64,000 bases of DNA from Fictibacillus phosphorivorans (GCF_007673525.1 NZ_VDZU01000001.1:620001-684000); one strand, 5' to 3'. Shown: positions 16,502 to 25,438, counted from the first letter of the stretch. Numbers and translations are program-made. The notes: a model not told the origin generated them from the sequence alone.

Positions 16502-17833
16502 CTACTTTGCCTTTTTTACTTTATGATTATATGCCTTGCTTGTATTACCAGCTACATCCTTAGCATACAAAGAAAGAGTTGTATCAGTCTTTTGTGCTTT
16601 AATTTTTACAGAAAAATCACCTTTGGAACTTGTAGTAGCTGTTCCTAATACTTTACTTCCGACTTTAACCGTAATCGTAGAGTTACCCTCAGCTTTCCCT
16701 TTTACATATTGATCATTGTTATCTACATGATTAATTTTTGTGACCTTAGGTGGTGTTTTATCAAGTACCGTAATGCTTTTTTCTTTACTTGTATTACCAG
16801 CAGCATCCTTAGCCGTAACTTTTAAGACTGTTTTTGCTGCTACTGCTTTAATTGCAATATTGAATTCCCCTTTAGAATTAGCTGTTACACTTCCGATTAT
16901 ATTTTTCCCATTTTTAACCGTTACAGTTGAATTAGCTTCAGCTTTCCCTTTAATAGAGGTGTCATTATCATCTACAGGATTAACAGTTGGTACAGCAGGT
17001 GGGGTTTTATCAAGGACTCTTATAGAAGCACTAGGGCCGACATTTTCAGCAGCATCCTCTGAGAAAACAGTTAAGACAGTACCCGTTTTTTGAACAGGTA
17101 TAGGAATACTGTACCTTCCATTAGAATCTGCATACGCAGTTTTAAGTAATGAGCTCCCTCTATATACATAGATCTTTGATTTGGCTTCTGCATATCCAGT
17201 AATTAATTTATCGTTATCATCGATTGTATTTATGGTTGGTTTCTTTGGAGGGATTGTATCTAACATCCCAACCTGTATTCCGTACACTTCACCATAATCT
17301 GAAGGTAGACCATAATAATCAATAGCCACAGCATAATAGGTACCTGCCGGTAATTGATAAGCAAAATATGTACCAATATCTGTATAATCTTTGTAAGACG
17401 GTTCAATAAACTGATCATATTCATCAAATAATCCAATTGCTAAAGAGATAGAAGGATAATCCGTGATTCCTCCTAAAAGAAGAGTGCCTGATTGAGGAAC
17501 GGTAACTTCGTAATAATCAACATCCTCATATGTTTGAAAAGAACCAAAGGTCAATATATCTAAAGGCAGATAGTTTGCTGAATATATAAAATCATTCGGT
17601 TCAATTTCAAGAAAATAGTCATCAGCGGCCAGCTTTTTAAAAGATGAAGTCTTTTTTAGTGTTGAGGACATATCTAGTTTTGTGCTTAGATCACTTTTAG
17701 GTATCTCTCTCTTTACTTTTAATTGATCAATTACTGATTGATTTTTTGTGCTTGTGTATGCTGCAACACTATTAGCACTAAAACTAAAAAATGATAACGT
17801 TAATAAAATAGCTATTCCAATTATTTTTTTCAT
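16502..17833 (-). CDS. exported PPC/Ig-repeat surface protein
   Basis: 443-aa exported protein, ATG at 17833 with AGGAGGGTAT upstream. Signal peptide ~1-24. Residues ~75-190 resemble a bacterial pre-peptidase C-terminal (PPC) domain (EIEPNDFIYSANYLPL, then PAGTYYAVAIDY). Three Ig-like modules of about 83 aa follow (~193-443), each opening with DKTPP or TIPPKKP and containing VDDND and GNTSK-type strands (bacterial Ig, Big_6-like). No enzyme domain, SLH or LPxTG is seen; it is probably an adhesive or matrix protein. It shares both domain types with the riboswitch-controlled protein at 27682, but has no c-di-GMP aptamer upstream. Confidence 0.8.
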   Translation of the reverse strand: MKKIIGIAILLTLSFFSFSANSVAAYTSTKNQSVIDQLKVKREIPKSDLSTKLDMSSTLKKTSSFKKLAADDYFLEIEPNDFIYSANYLPLDILTFGSFQTYEDVDYYEVTVPQSGTLLLGGITDYPSISLAIGLFDEYDQFIEPSYKDYTDIGTYFAYQLPAGTYYAVAIDYYGLPSDYGEVYGIQVGMLDTIPPKKPTINTIDDNDKLITGYAEAKSKIYVYRGSSLLKTAYADSNGRYSIPIPVQKTGTVLTVFSEDAAENVGPSASIRVLDKTPPAVPTVNPVDDNDTSIKGKAEANSTVTVKNGKNIIGSVTANSKGEFNIAIKAVAAKTVLKVTAKDAAGNTSKEKSITVLDKTPPKVTKINHVDNNDQYVKGKAEGNSTITVKVGSKVLGTATTSSKGDFSVKIKAQKTDTTLSLYAKDVAGNTSKAYNHKVKKAK

Positions 17834-17977
17834 ATACCCTCCTATAATACTATCATAAGTAAAATTCTAACATTAATGAGTGCTCAAAGGCCTATATATT
17901 AATCGACAAAATTTTTAAAATGTATTGGAATATAAAGCATTATTCTAAATGGGTATTAATCATTAAAAATAAAGTAA

Positions 17978-18295
17978 TTAGTCTAAATAAGAAGATACAG
18001 CCCATCTTGGTCTGTTTTTTTCTTTTGGGATTTTAGTTAAAATTATAAAGCCTACATAATCTTCTAGTAATTGGATTGCTGATTTTAAAGAAACTCTAGT
18101 TTTAGGATTCCTATAATGATTATCCCTAGAACCTAGGTGAGGTAAGTGTAAATCTTCTTTTGTTATAGGTATATGGAATAGATAGGAGTCAACCTGGATG
18201 AGTACATCTGATTTCTGATAAGAATATTTGGGGTTAGGACTATAATGAAGTCCTACTTTTTTGGCATTACCTTCTAGAAGTAATTTGTTCAGTTT
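17978..18295 (-). pseudogene. orphan C-terminal fragment, family unknown
   Basis: On the minus strand 105 codons are open between an in-frame TAA (18298-18296) and TAA (17980-17978), with no ATG. The composition looks coding: SYLFHIPITKEDLHLPHLG followed by a helix and a conserved-looking KNRPRWAVSSYLD tail. The rest of the 17834-18500 gap holds a hairpin and a terminator. It could be the tail of a lost toxin or effector, given the fragments nearby, but I do not recognise the family. Confidence 0.4.
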
Positions 18296-18367
18296 TTAAA
18301 CAATAAAGCTGTTCAGGGTTGGAGGAAGTTTTCGAATGGAGGTTTATTATGTGGATCACTAGCGCCA

Positions 18368-18402
18368 TATAGACATTAAAATTGGAAATTCTAATGTCTA
18401 TA
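18368..18402. repeat. 11-bp inverted repeat
   Basis: TATAGACATTA (18368-18378) and TAATGTCTATA (18392-18402) form a perfect stem with a 13-base loop. No gene is adjacent on the + strand. It could be a remnant terminator or a protein binding site. Confidence 0.5.
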
Positions 18403-18454
18403 GAGTGCTTTTATTTAAAATATGGTTGTTAATAAACCATTAAATAAATAAAGC

Positions 18455-18490
18455 ACACAAAAAACCAAAAATGCACATGGTTTTTTGTGT
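18455..18490 (-). terminator. terminator of the TIR gene
   Basis: ACACAAAAAACCA with TGGTTTTTTGTGT, a 13-bp perfect stem just beyond the stop codon at 18501, followed on the minus strand by a T-rich stretch. Confidence 0.8.
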
Positions 18491-18500
18491 GTAGAATCTT

Positions 18501-19562
18501 TTATCTAGAGTGGAATATAGTTAGTCCTAAAACTTCTTCCCAAAACGGAGTAAACTCGAGCCCTAGGCGTACATCTTCAAATTCAGATTCGAATTTTTCA
18601 ACAAACAAAATATTATCTAAGTTCCCACTAATAACATTACTTAATTTTTTTATTGCATTATTAGCTCTGTTAATAACAGGGTGTTCATAATCAGGTTCCC
18701 ATCCATTATCCCACTTAATAAGTCCTTCGTTTTGTAAGGCGTTTAATTTAGGCTTATCATCTTGTTCACCTATAAATCCAACCCCAAATGAGGAGCTTTT
18801 TTTAAGATCATGGTACATGATACTTGTAACATACGGTGATAATCTTCTAAGTTGTTCATTTGTTTCTTCAACAGCTTCTAAAAAAATCTCCCATTCATCC
18901 ATTTTTGAAAATTCAAATTCTCTTATTTCACTTGCATCCTTCATTTTACATAAAGCATCGTTTTCATTTTTTAATCGACTTAATTCTTCTTCAGCTTCTT
19001 CATATGCAATTTTATATTCTTCAATATTTAATTTTAATTGTTTAACAGCTTCTAAAGTAACTACCTCTCTTTTTTCTAGTTTTTGAATAAAAGGTATAAT
19101 ACTTTCTTCAAAAAATTTCTCAGCACGGTTTGTAAAACGTACCATCCTTACTCTCCCTACATCTTTTCTTTCCATTGCTTCCGCTATACGCTGGAGATCT
19201 TTTACTGAATTTAATGTAATTGCTTGTGTCCAGGCGCGATAAGGAGTTCCATCAAGTGCGTGGTAATCTAGAGGGGGGATGATAATTGGAACTAACGCCT
19301 TTTGGTTTATCCAGGATGCTCCTAGCTCGCACAAACAAAATTGGCTATCTAGAAAATTATTAGTTATTATTGGCATTATAATATTTGCATCTTCCATCCC
19401 TTTTCGAATTTCCTCTATCCAATTATCCCCTACTTCAAGTTCTTCATCGGATGTCAAAAAGAAATTATCTCTCGTAAGGTTAAATTGGTTTTGTAAAAGG
19501 TCCATTAACCTAGTAGCAAAATCACCATCTGCAGTAGAATGACTTATGAAAATCTTTGACAC
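18501..19562 (-). CDS. TIR-domain protein, probable NAD-degrading defence effector
   Basis: 353-aa cytoplasmic protein starting at GTG 19562 with AGGGGG upstream; longer in-frame starts lack a ribosome binding site. Residues ~2-135 form a TIR domain: SKIFISHSTADGDFA (box 1 region) and SQFCLCELGASW, where Glu79 sits at the position of the TIR NADase glutamate. Residues ~175-235 are a charged, probably coiled-coil helix. The last ~120 aa (to NWEPDYEHP and beyond) match no domain I know and may sense the trigger or oligomerise. Bacterial TIR proteins typically deplete NAD+ or make cyclic ADP-ribose signals during infection. It is divergent from a kinase gene, 183 bases away. Confidence 0.82.
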   Translation of the reverse strand: MSKIFISHSTADGDFATRLMDLLQNQFNLTRDNFFLTSDEELEVGDNWIEEIRKGMEDANIIMPIITNNFLDSQFCLCELGASWINQKALVPIIIPPLDYHALDGTPYRAWTQAITLNSVKDLQRIAEAMERKDVGRVRMVRFTNRAEKFFEESIIPFIQKLEKREVVTLEAVKQLKLNIEEYKIAYEEAEEELSRLKNENDALCKMKDASEIREFEFSKMDEWEIFLEAVEETNEQLRRLSPYVTSIMYHDLKKSSSFGVGFIGEQDDKPKLNALQNEGLIKWDNGWEPDYEHPVINRANNAIKKLSNVISGNLDNILFVEKFESEFEDVRLGLEFTPFWEEVLGLTIFHSR

Positions 19563-19745
19563 GAATTCTCCCCCTAAAAATATTTTGGCTAAAACAATTA
19601 TAAATGAAATTTTTAGAAATATGTTATGATTTGGTAGAATTTTCATTTTTTAGTTTGGATAATAAAGGGATATTGACGAATTAAATATTTTAATAAGTTT
19701 ATTGACCAAAGGAAGAATTTTAAAATTTTTTAAGTGGGTGATTTA

Positions 19746-22007
19746 ATGAGATCCAAATTATTTAACAATCAGTATGAAGTAATAGAAAAACTAGGTAGTG
19801 GAGGTAATGGGAAAGTATTTAAAGTAAAGGATTTAAAATCGGGTGAATACTATGCACTCAAAACTTTACATCAACATTTGTTAAACAACACAAGAAATGA
19901 ATCTAGAATTAGACGTTTTATTAATGAGATTAATATCGTAAAGGAAGTCCAACATGATATTCGGGGAGTATTACCAATAATAGACTTATATTTACCTCCT
20001 TTTGAACAGATCATCAAAGGTGACTCACCTTATTACCTTATGCCAATAGCAATACCATTAAGTAAAAAATTAAAGGGTGCAGATATCGAAGAAAAAGTAA
20101 AATGTTTTATAGAATTAAGCAAAATATTAATTGAATTACACAAAAGAAAAATTGCCCATAGGGATATAAAACCAGAGAATATTTACTTTTTGGAAGGTAA
20201 TTGGTATTTAAGTGATTTTGGACTAGTCAAATACCCAGATAGGGAAGAGCTCACTCAAACTAGAGAAGCTGTTGGTCCTTGGACAACAATAGCTCCGGAA
20301 ATGCGCAGATATGCACAAAATGCAAACCCAATACCCTCAGATGTTTATTCAATAGCTAAGACACTCTGGATGACTCTAACGGAAAATTACAAAGGTTTCG
20401 ATGGTCAATATAACTATAAAAATAATCATGTGACAATTGAAAAAAATTTTGAAAATATTCATTTAACAACACTACATGATTTATTAAACAAAGCAACTAT
20501 TGATGAACCAACAGATAGGTTAAACGCAGTACAATTTTTTGAAATGTTAAATGATTGGTTTGAAATTAAAGATAGTTTTGAGAAAAGAACTAGAGTGGAA
20601 TGGAATTTTATTTTGAAAGAAATATCACCAGCAGGCGCTGAAAGCACGACATGGAGAAGAATTGATTCAATAACTTCAGTCCTGAACAGTGTGAGCCAAT
20701 TAAAAGCTCTAAATCATACTTTTCTTCCTGGAGGCGGGGGATTGGATCTAAAAGGTGTCGATAAGTCAGAACTGCATGGTTATATAGAAATGAATTTAGA
20801 TGACATTGTAAGAATTATTAAACCGAAGAGCCTTCATTTAGAAACGTTTGATGATCCACAATGGAATTACTTTTTTCTAGAAACAGAGTCAATTCCTCCA
20901 TCGGGAGTTTATGAAGTAGAAGAAGAAAAATATGAGGAGTTTTTATTAGAAATTGCACCAGGGAAATTTATTGAACCTTATCACAAAAATTATGGTTTTT
21001 ATAAAGGGGAAGCTCTTCCATCCACCTCGCGTGAAATTATCTTAGGTTTGAAAGGAAATTATGTTATTTTTCCAAAAAACTCAATTTATAATTTTAAAAT
21101 GGATAGTTATGGGGCTTATCAAACTAAGTATGATACCCCTGATAAATTCAGAGAATTTATAGAAAAAGTTATTAAATCAATTGAATGGCATGAAAAAAAT
21201 CCTGAAGAAAGTGAAAAGCTAAAACAAAAAATAGAAATAGAAAAAGAAGAAGAGAGAAGGAAATGGTTAGGAACATTTGAAAAAGAAAAACAATTAATTA
21301 TGGAATATGCTAAAACTTTAGACTTAAGTGCATATAAGGCAGATGAGGAGAAAAATGGTTCATTAAATTATTATGTTTTTTTTGATGTATTACCAGAACT
21401 TGAGTTTTTCGTTTCAAGAAACTTCACGTTAGAAATTAAAGAGGAAGACGAATTTAATTTTGAAGATTTATTTTCTCCGATGAATACCCAAAAATTTGAT
21501 AATCACTTATCATTTAATTCATGGGAAAAGGCTTATGAATTTTCCCGACATGTTTTAGAAAGTTTTAGTGATTATATTAATGAGTTTGAAATAATTAATA
21601 CAGTCCATTTTACAAGCAAGTTAAGGAGGATAAAACGACCTAAACACTTATTTAATCAAGAAGACATTCATCAATCTATACTTATGGGAAACGATCAAAC
21701 CAGTAATTGTGTTGTAATTGATAGTGAGGGTGTTGCTAAGTTGGCTCCTATAACATCTTCGATTAATGAACATGAACTTGATAGATATCCTGTTATTGGA
21801 GAAAGATTTTCAGCTTTAAGTAATACAGTAGGTACTGCTGCTGCATATAAAGAAGAGGAAATAGAGGAAATTTATTTGTATTTACTTGATACTTGGTATA
21901 GACACCTCAGAGATGGGGAAAGAAAATATTTGTCTGACTTTTGTGCTGATGACAAAGAATTATTAATTAAAAAAATAAGTAAAGAATCCGAGAAATATCC
22001 TGAATAA
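19746..22007 (+). CDS. soluble Hanks-type Ser/Thr protein kinase with large unknown C-terminal region
   Basis: 753-aa protein; ATG 19746 follows AAGTGGGTG. The kinase domain (~1-290) is complete: glycine loop LGSGGNGKVFKV, Lys39 in YYALKTL, Glu61 in helix C, HRDIKPEN with catalytic Asp140, SDFGLVKY with Asp157, and IAPEM. There is no membrane segment or PASTA repeat, so this is not the housekeeping PrkC. The C-terminal ~460 aa includes a Glu/Lys-rich coiled coil (~480-520) and an acidic region, otherwise unrecognised. Codon use is strongly A/T-ending, unlike the wall genes at both ends of the window. Cytoplasmic kinases of this type occur in phage defence (for example staphylococcal Stk2), so a defence or toxin-control role is plausible. 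Confidence 0.82.
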   Translation: MRSKLFNNQYEVIEKLGSGGNGKVFKVKDLKSGEYYALKTLHQHLLNNTRNESRIRRFINEINIVKEVQHDIRGVLPIIDLYLPPFEQIIKGDSPYYLMPIAIPLSKKLKGADIEEKVKCFIELSKILIELHKRKIAHRDIKPENIYFLEGNWYLSDFGLVKYPDREELTQTREAVGPWTTIAPEMRRYAQNANPIPSDVYSIAKTLWMTLTENYKGFDGQYNYKNNHVTIEKNFENIHLTTLHDLLNKATIDEPTDRLNAVQFFEMLNDWFEIKDSFEKRTRVEWNFILKEISPAGAESTTWRRIDSITSVLNSVSQLKALNHTFLPGGGGLDLKGVDKSELHGYIEMNLDDIVRIIKPKSLHLETFDDPQWNYFFLETESIPPSGVYEVEEEKYEEFLLEIAPGKFIEPYHKNYGFYKGEALPSTSREIILGLKGNYVIFPKNSIYNFKMDSYGAYQTKYDTPDKFREFIEKVIKSIEWHEKNPEESEKLKQKIEIEKEEERRKWLGTFEKEKQLIMEYAKTLDLSAYKADEEKNGSLNYYVFFDVLPELEFFVSRNFTLEIKEEDEFNFEDLFSPMNTQKFDNHLSFNSWEKAYEFSRHVLESFSDYINEFEIINTVHFTSKLRRIKRPKHLFNQEDIHQSILMGNDQTSNCVVIDSEGVAKLAPITSSINEHELDRYPVIGERFSALSNTVGTAAAYKEEEIEEIYLYLLDTWYRHLRDGERKYLSDFCADDKELLIKKISKESEKYPE

Positions 22008-22079
22008 AAAATTGTTTTGTTTCTAGAAGATTGGTAAAAGCTCTGCAATTTTATAACGGGTTCTCTTTTGGAGTACTAA

Positions 22080-22205
22080 ACATTTGCTTTGGAGTTTGAA
22101 TTTTGGATTGATAATGAAGAAAGTGACTTAACATTATCTAGTGAAGCAATTATAGATAAAAAAAATAACGTTTTATCTTTTAAAATTGAAAATCTACATA
22201 CTTAA
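22080..22205 (+). pseudogene. C-terminal remnant of a small protein, possibly an immunity protein
   Basis: 41 codons (ending FKIENLHT) are open between stop codons with no start codon. The acidic beta-rich sequence EFWIDNEESDLTLSSEA resembles tails of small Bacillus immunity-type proteins, but the match is weak. The remaining 22008-22573 gap holds a repeat copy (22218-22233) and nothing else I can support. Confidence 0.35.
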
Positions 22206-22217
22206 AAAGTAGTTCAC

Positions 22218-22233
22218 TTCCACAAACGGGTGC
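22218..22233 (+). repeat. intergenic repeat copy 1 (TTCCACAAACGGGTGC)
   Basis: One of five short related sequences, each just after an immunity-like or effector-type gene or fragment in this block; consensus about TTCCACA-N3-4-GGGTGC, often followed by TTTCT. Confidence 0.5.
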
Positions 22234-22573
22234 AATTGCTGATTAACAATATAGTATGTTTTTATTCTATTTTTAACGATTTATGAGTTAAATATTGCTA
22301 AAGGATATATGAGTTATTTAAGGCGGAGCAACAACTAAATGTCGATTTTAAAGAACTAGACAAGGCTAACCGTTGAGGTTAGTCTTTTTTATTTAACCGT
22401 AGCAGGAGTCTAGAATAAGTTAAGCAATCTCCAAAAATCAGTGGTGATTATAGAGGGTAAAATATTAAATACACTTTTCTAAGTTTAAGACTGTAGAACC
22501 TTAAATGTAAAATAGGATAAATATGTTAAAATGGATATATAACTGACAGGCTAATTATAAGGGGCTGACTAAG

Positions 22574-23266
22574 ATGGCAAGAAGCCAACTTTTGAAAGAT
22601 ATAGTGAGTGGAAAAGAAAGTATAGAAAATATACTACTGCGCTTAAAAGTAATTTTATCAGATCTTGATAGTGAGCCTATAACTATGTGGGTTAATGGTG
22701 AATTAGAAGGATACAAAGGGCAGAAAGAAATTCTTCCACAATATAGAATATTAAAAGGAACACCTACTGGAACCTTTTTGGTGAATTACAATTTTAAATA
22801 TACAGAAGCTCCTGTTCCAGTTAGATCCTTAATTACAGATGATAAACACTATGAAAATCTTATTACCGTAAATATAACAGACAGTATTTCTGCAATCCAA
22901 AACATACTTAATAATGAAAATCGAGAAAATTATGCGAAAATTATCGATACCGATTTTTGTCACGCAATTTCAACAGAAGAACTACAAATTGCTTCAATGA
23001 AAATCAGATTTGGATCTAATCAACTTGATAGTGTTGTATCTAAAGTGAAATCTAAACTTATTGATATTGTTATGGAACTTGAAAAACAGTTTCATAATTT
23101 GGATGAATTAGATATAGAAAAACAAGTGGAAGAGGATAAATTTAGAAGAGATAATGTAGTCTATAATATACAAAACATCATCTATGATGGTTCACTTAAA
23201 GTCGGAGATAACAACAAAATCAATAAATCTAATTTAGGTCATTTGTTGGGTGGTTTGAAAAAATGA
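22574..23266 (+). CDS. AbiTii-domain protein
   Basis: 230-aa cytoplasmic protein, ATG 22574 after AAGGGGCTGACTAAG. Residues ~3-85 fit the AbiTii domain (LLKDIVSGKESIENILLRL, then MWVNGELEGYKG and LPQYRI), named after a lactococcal abortive-infection protein. A helical middle follows. The last 20 residues hold LKVGDNNKINKSNLGHLL, a Gly-Asn-rich motif repeated at the start of the next protein. Its stop overlaps the next start by four bases (ATGA), so the two are translationally coupled. Domain membership is fairly sure; a defence role is inferred from the name and from the TIR/kinase genes upstream. Confidence 0.78.
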   Translation: MARSQLLKDIVSGKESIENILLRLKVILSDLDSEPITMWVNGELEGYKGQKEILPQYRILKGTPTGTFLVNYNFKYTEAPVPVRSLITDDKHYENLITVNITDSISAIQNILNNENRENYAKIIDTDFCHAISTEELQIASMKIRFGSNQLDSVVSKVKSKLIDIVMELEKQFHNLDELDIEKQVEEDKFRRDNVVYNIQNIIYDGSLKVGDNNKINKSNLGHLLGGLKK

Positions 23267-23463
23267 ATATTAAAATTGGTGATAATAACCAAATTAAAAA
23301 TTCTAATATTGGCCATCAGCTTAACTCAGAGAATCATAAAAAGTCTTTTTTAGAGAGACACCCTATTATCATCTCATTTATTATATCGATGATAACTGGA
23401 TTTATATTATTGTTCTCTTTTTGGGATAGAATTATTAAGCAAATAGAGCATTTTTTCCAATAG
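23263..23463 (+). CDS. small membrane protein coupled to the AbiTii gene
   Basis: 66-aa protein: cytoplasmic-looking N-terminus IKIGDNNQIKNSNIGHQL, then one transmembrane segment (~37-55) and a short aromatic tail. The N-terminal motif is nearly the same as the C-terminal motif of the AbiTii protein. The two may stack as short beta-solenoid rungs, tethering AbiTii to the membrane (inference). ATG 23263 overlaps the upstream stop. Confidence 0.7.
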   Translation: MNIKIGDNNQIKNSNIGHQLNSENHKKSFLERHPIIISFIISMITGFILLFSFWDRIIKQIEHFFQ

Positions 23464-23550
23464 AATAAAGTGATTTGCTTGTATAAATTCCCTTTAAAAG
23501 GAACGAAACAATGAAAACGAAGTAAAAAGTAAAATGATATGGAGGATATT

Positions 23551-24705
23551 ATGCCATCATATAGCGATAAATTATATCTATCTTTATCTCAGCAAGCCTA
23601 TAAAGTTAATCATGAAAAGCTACCGAATTTATGGATTTTCAAAAATAAGGAACAACTTGAAGAATGGAAGGTTATTAAAGACCAAAAACTACAATTAACT
23701 GATAAGTCCACTGGCTTTGATGCTTTCGTAGTAAAAAAGGATAATCACGTTGTTATAGCATATAGAGGAACACAAGCAAATGATTTTTTTGGTGCAGGTT
23801 TGGCTGATTTCGAGACTGACGTTGATTACATTGTAATGAAAGCTGCTGTTGATCAGGAAATTCTAAATCCTCGTGTAGACCGACCCGATGTTTACTATAA
23901 TTCAAAAAATGAGAAATGGTTTAAGAAGAACCAATTTCAGCAGGCAGATAAGTTAGTAAACGATATAAAGAAGAAATATCCTCATGTAGAGATTTCAGTT
24001 ACGGGACATTCGTTAGGTGGTGCTCTGGCTCAATATACTGCCGCAAAACACAACCTCTCTGCAGTGACTTATAGCGCCCCAAGTGTTATTGACTTATTAG
24101 ATAATACGACCAAGCAAAAAGTTATAGCAGGGAATTTTGACTCAACAGTAGTAAATTATGTGCATCCAAAAGATTCTGTTGGAGCGGGAGGATTAGAGCC
24201 CTACGAACGTCATATTGGCTCTACTTATTACATTGGAACCCAATTTGATTACGAAAACATAGAAACCAAAGGAAAGCCGTTTAAACGCTTATTTGAATCG
24301 TTTAAAACATACCACGGAATGCACCAATATACATTTGATGAGTTCGGAAACTTAGACAACCCTATCATTTTCAATGTCTTAACAGGTATGGAACTTCTCA
24401 ATTCTCCTAGATACGTCAGTGCTAATGCAGAGTTAATTAAGGTCATTCCAGAAGATTTAAGGGATGCTGCTTTATCTTTAGAACAAACAGCACAGAAAAT
24501 AATGGCGGAGTTCCCTTATACTCAAGCTAGTATCCAGGGTAATCTTCTAGATGATGCACAGCGACATGAGACCCGTGATACAGGATATAATATAATTGAT
24601 GATTTAATACGTATGTCAAATTGGTTGGATCAAGAATCCGCAGAGCTGAGTCACTACTTAAAACAAGCAGCTGATCAATATGAAAAGGCGGATAAATTAG
24701 TATGA
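23551..24705 (+). CDS. lipase with C-terminal helical region, TslA-like type VII toxin candidate
   Basis: 384-aa protein with no signal peptide. ATG 23551 follows TGGAGGAT. The N-terminal ~285 residues form an alpha/beta-hydrolase class 3 lipase: AYRGTQ (oxyanion region), the nucleophile elbow SVTGHSLGGAL with catalytic Ser, Asp in VHPKDSVG and His near FKTYHGMHQ. The last ~90 residues are all-helical, without a catalytic motif. A lipase followed by a helical secretion domain is the reversed layout described for S. aureus TslA, a type VII-secreted phospholipase. The next two genes encode a small helical protein and a lipoprotein, as in that system. No T7SS core gene lies in this window. Confidence 0.75.
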   Translation: MPSYSDKLYLSLSQQAYKVNHEKLPNLWIFKNKEQLEEWKVIKDQKLQLTDKSTGFDAFVVKKDNHVVIAYRGTQANDFFGAGLADFETDVDYIVMKAAVDQEILNPRVDRPDVYYNSKNEKWFKKNQFQQADKLVNDIKKKYPHVEISVTGHSLGGALAQYTAAKHNLSAVTYSAPSVIDLLDNTTKQKVIAGNFDSTVVNYVHPKDSVGAGGLEPYERHIGSTYYIGTQFDYENIETKGKPFKRLFESFKTYHGMHQYTFDEFGNLDNPIIFNVLTGMELLNSPRYVSANAELIKVIPEDLRDAALSLEQTAQKIMAEFPYTQASIQGNLLDDAQRHETRDTGYNIIDDLIRMSNWLDQESAELSHYLKQAADQYEKADKLV

Positions 24706-25007
24706 ATAAAAAACTGCCTCAGTTCATGAATGACATTAAGAATTTGAATGCTTCTGAAGAAGTTTTGGATAGCTTCCTTGTAAAATTACGGCAAGCTCAA
24801 TTAGAATATAAAAATAGCATGGAAAAATTCAGTAGTTGGACCGCTGGTGAGGGGGCAACAAATATACATCAGCGGAGTGAAGAGTTTTTTAGTGAACTTG
24901 CAAAGCATATTCATAGAATAGAAGAAAGCCAAATTGAAATATTGGAAACAAAGAGAAGGTTAGAATCCCTCATGAAAGCCGAGATAAATTCTGGACCAAA
25001 ATGGTAG
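24702..25007 (+). CDS. small helical partner protein, TlaA/WXG100-like candidate
   Basis: 101-aa, wholly alpha-helical, charged protein with a mid-protein KFSSWTAGEGA turn between two long helices, the layout of WXG100-like and Lap/TlaA targeting partners. Its ATG overlaps the lipase stop by four bases. The expected job is to pair with the lipase C-terminal helices for type VII export. A frameshifted second copy lies at 26724-26998, ending with the same PKW tail. Confidence 0.65.
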   Translation: MNKKLPQFMNDIKNLNASEEVLDSFLVKLRQAQLEYKNSMEKFSSWTAGEGATNIHQRSEEFFSELAKHIHRIEESQIEILETKRRLESLMKAEINSGPKW

Positions 25008-25017
25008 GAGAGATCAG

Positions 25018-25320
25018 ATGTTTAAAAGGGTTCTTGGTTTTTTACTCATATTGTTAATTCTACAGGGGTGTAATGGAATGTCTCAAAAAGAAGAAGAAGA
25101 GATTGTACAAAAGGCAACGCATTCAGCTAGGGCATACTTCATAGAGGAAGTGGGTTGGGATGTGGTGATTACCGAACATGAATTTACCGATAGGGAAAAT
25201 GGTACTGAAGTATTCCTCTATGGCCATCAAGAAGGTAATAAGAAAAACAGAATACATGCAATGGTCGATTTTTCTAAGGACTATGAAATTGGAGCGATTG
25301 GATACGATAGCAGTAAATGA
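25018..25320 (+). CDS. small lipoprotein, candidate immunity protein for the lipase (TilA-like role)
   Basis: 100-aa lipoprotein, ATG 25018 after TAGGAGAGATC. Signal peptide with lipobox LQGC (Cys18), so the mature ~82 aa is anchored on the outer membrane face. The mature part (ARAYFIEEVGWDVVITEHEF) is alpha/beta and acidic; it resembles small DUF1433-type lipoproteins, from memory. In the TslA system the immunity protein is a lipoprotein, matching the surface site where a phospholipase would strike. A close paralogue is at 27009. Terminator follows at 25393. Confidence 0.7.
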   Translation: MFKRVLGFLLILLILQGCNGMSQKEEEEIVQKATHSARAYFIEEVGWDVVITEHEFTDRENGTEVFLYGHQEGNKKNRIHAMVDFSKDYEIGAIGYDSSK

Positions 25321-25392
25321 AAGAACAATTTCATTATGACGAAGAGTGTTGTAATTGATACAGATACCGATAGGATTTAACTCCTTCATATT

Positions 25393-25417
25393 AAAAGCTG
25401 CTTAACGCAGCTTTTTT
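25393..25417 (+). terminator. terminator after the lipase/partner/lipoprotein operon
   Basis: AAAAGCTGC-TTAAC-GCAGCTTTTTT hairpin. Confidence 0.85.
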
Positions 25418-25438
25418 CTTTTTTGAATAATAGAATCC

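Noticed and set aside
18487..19542. Short open frames on the + strand across the TIR gene
   Set aside because: They are antisense to a gene with clear TIR motifs, lack ribosome binding sites, and have low-complexity composition.
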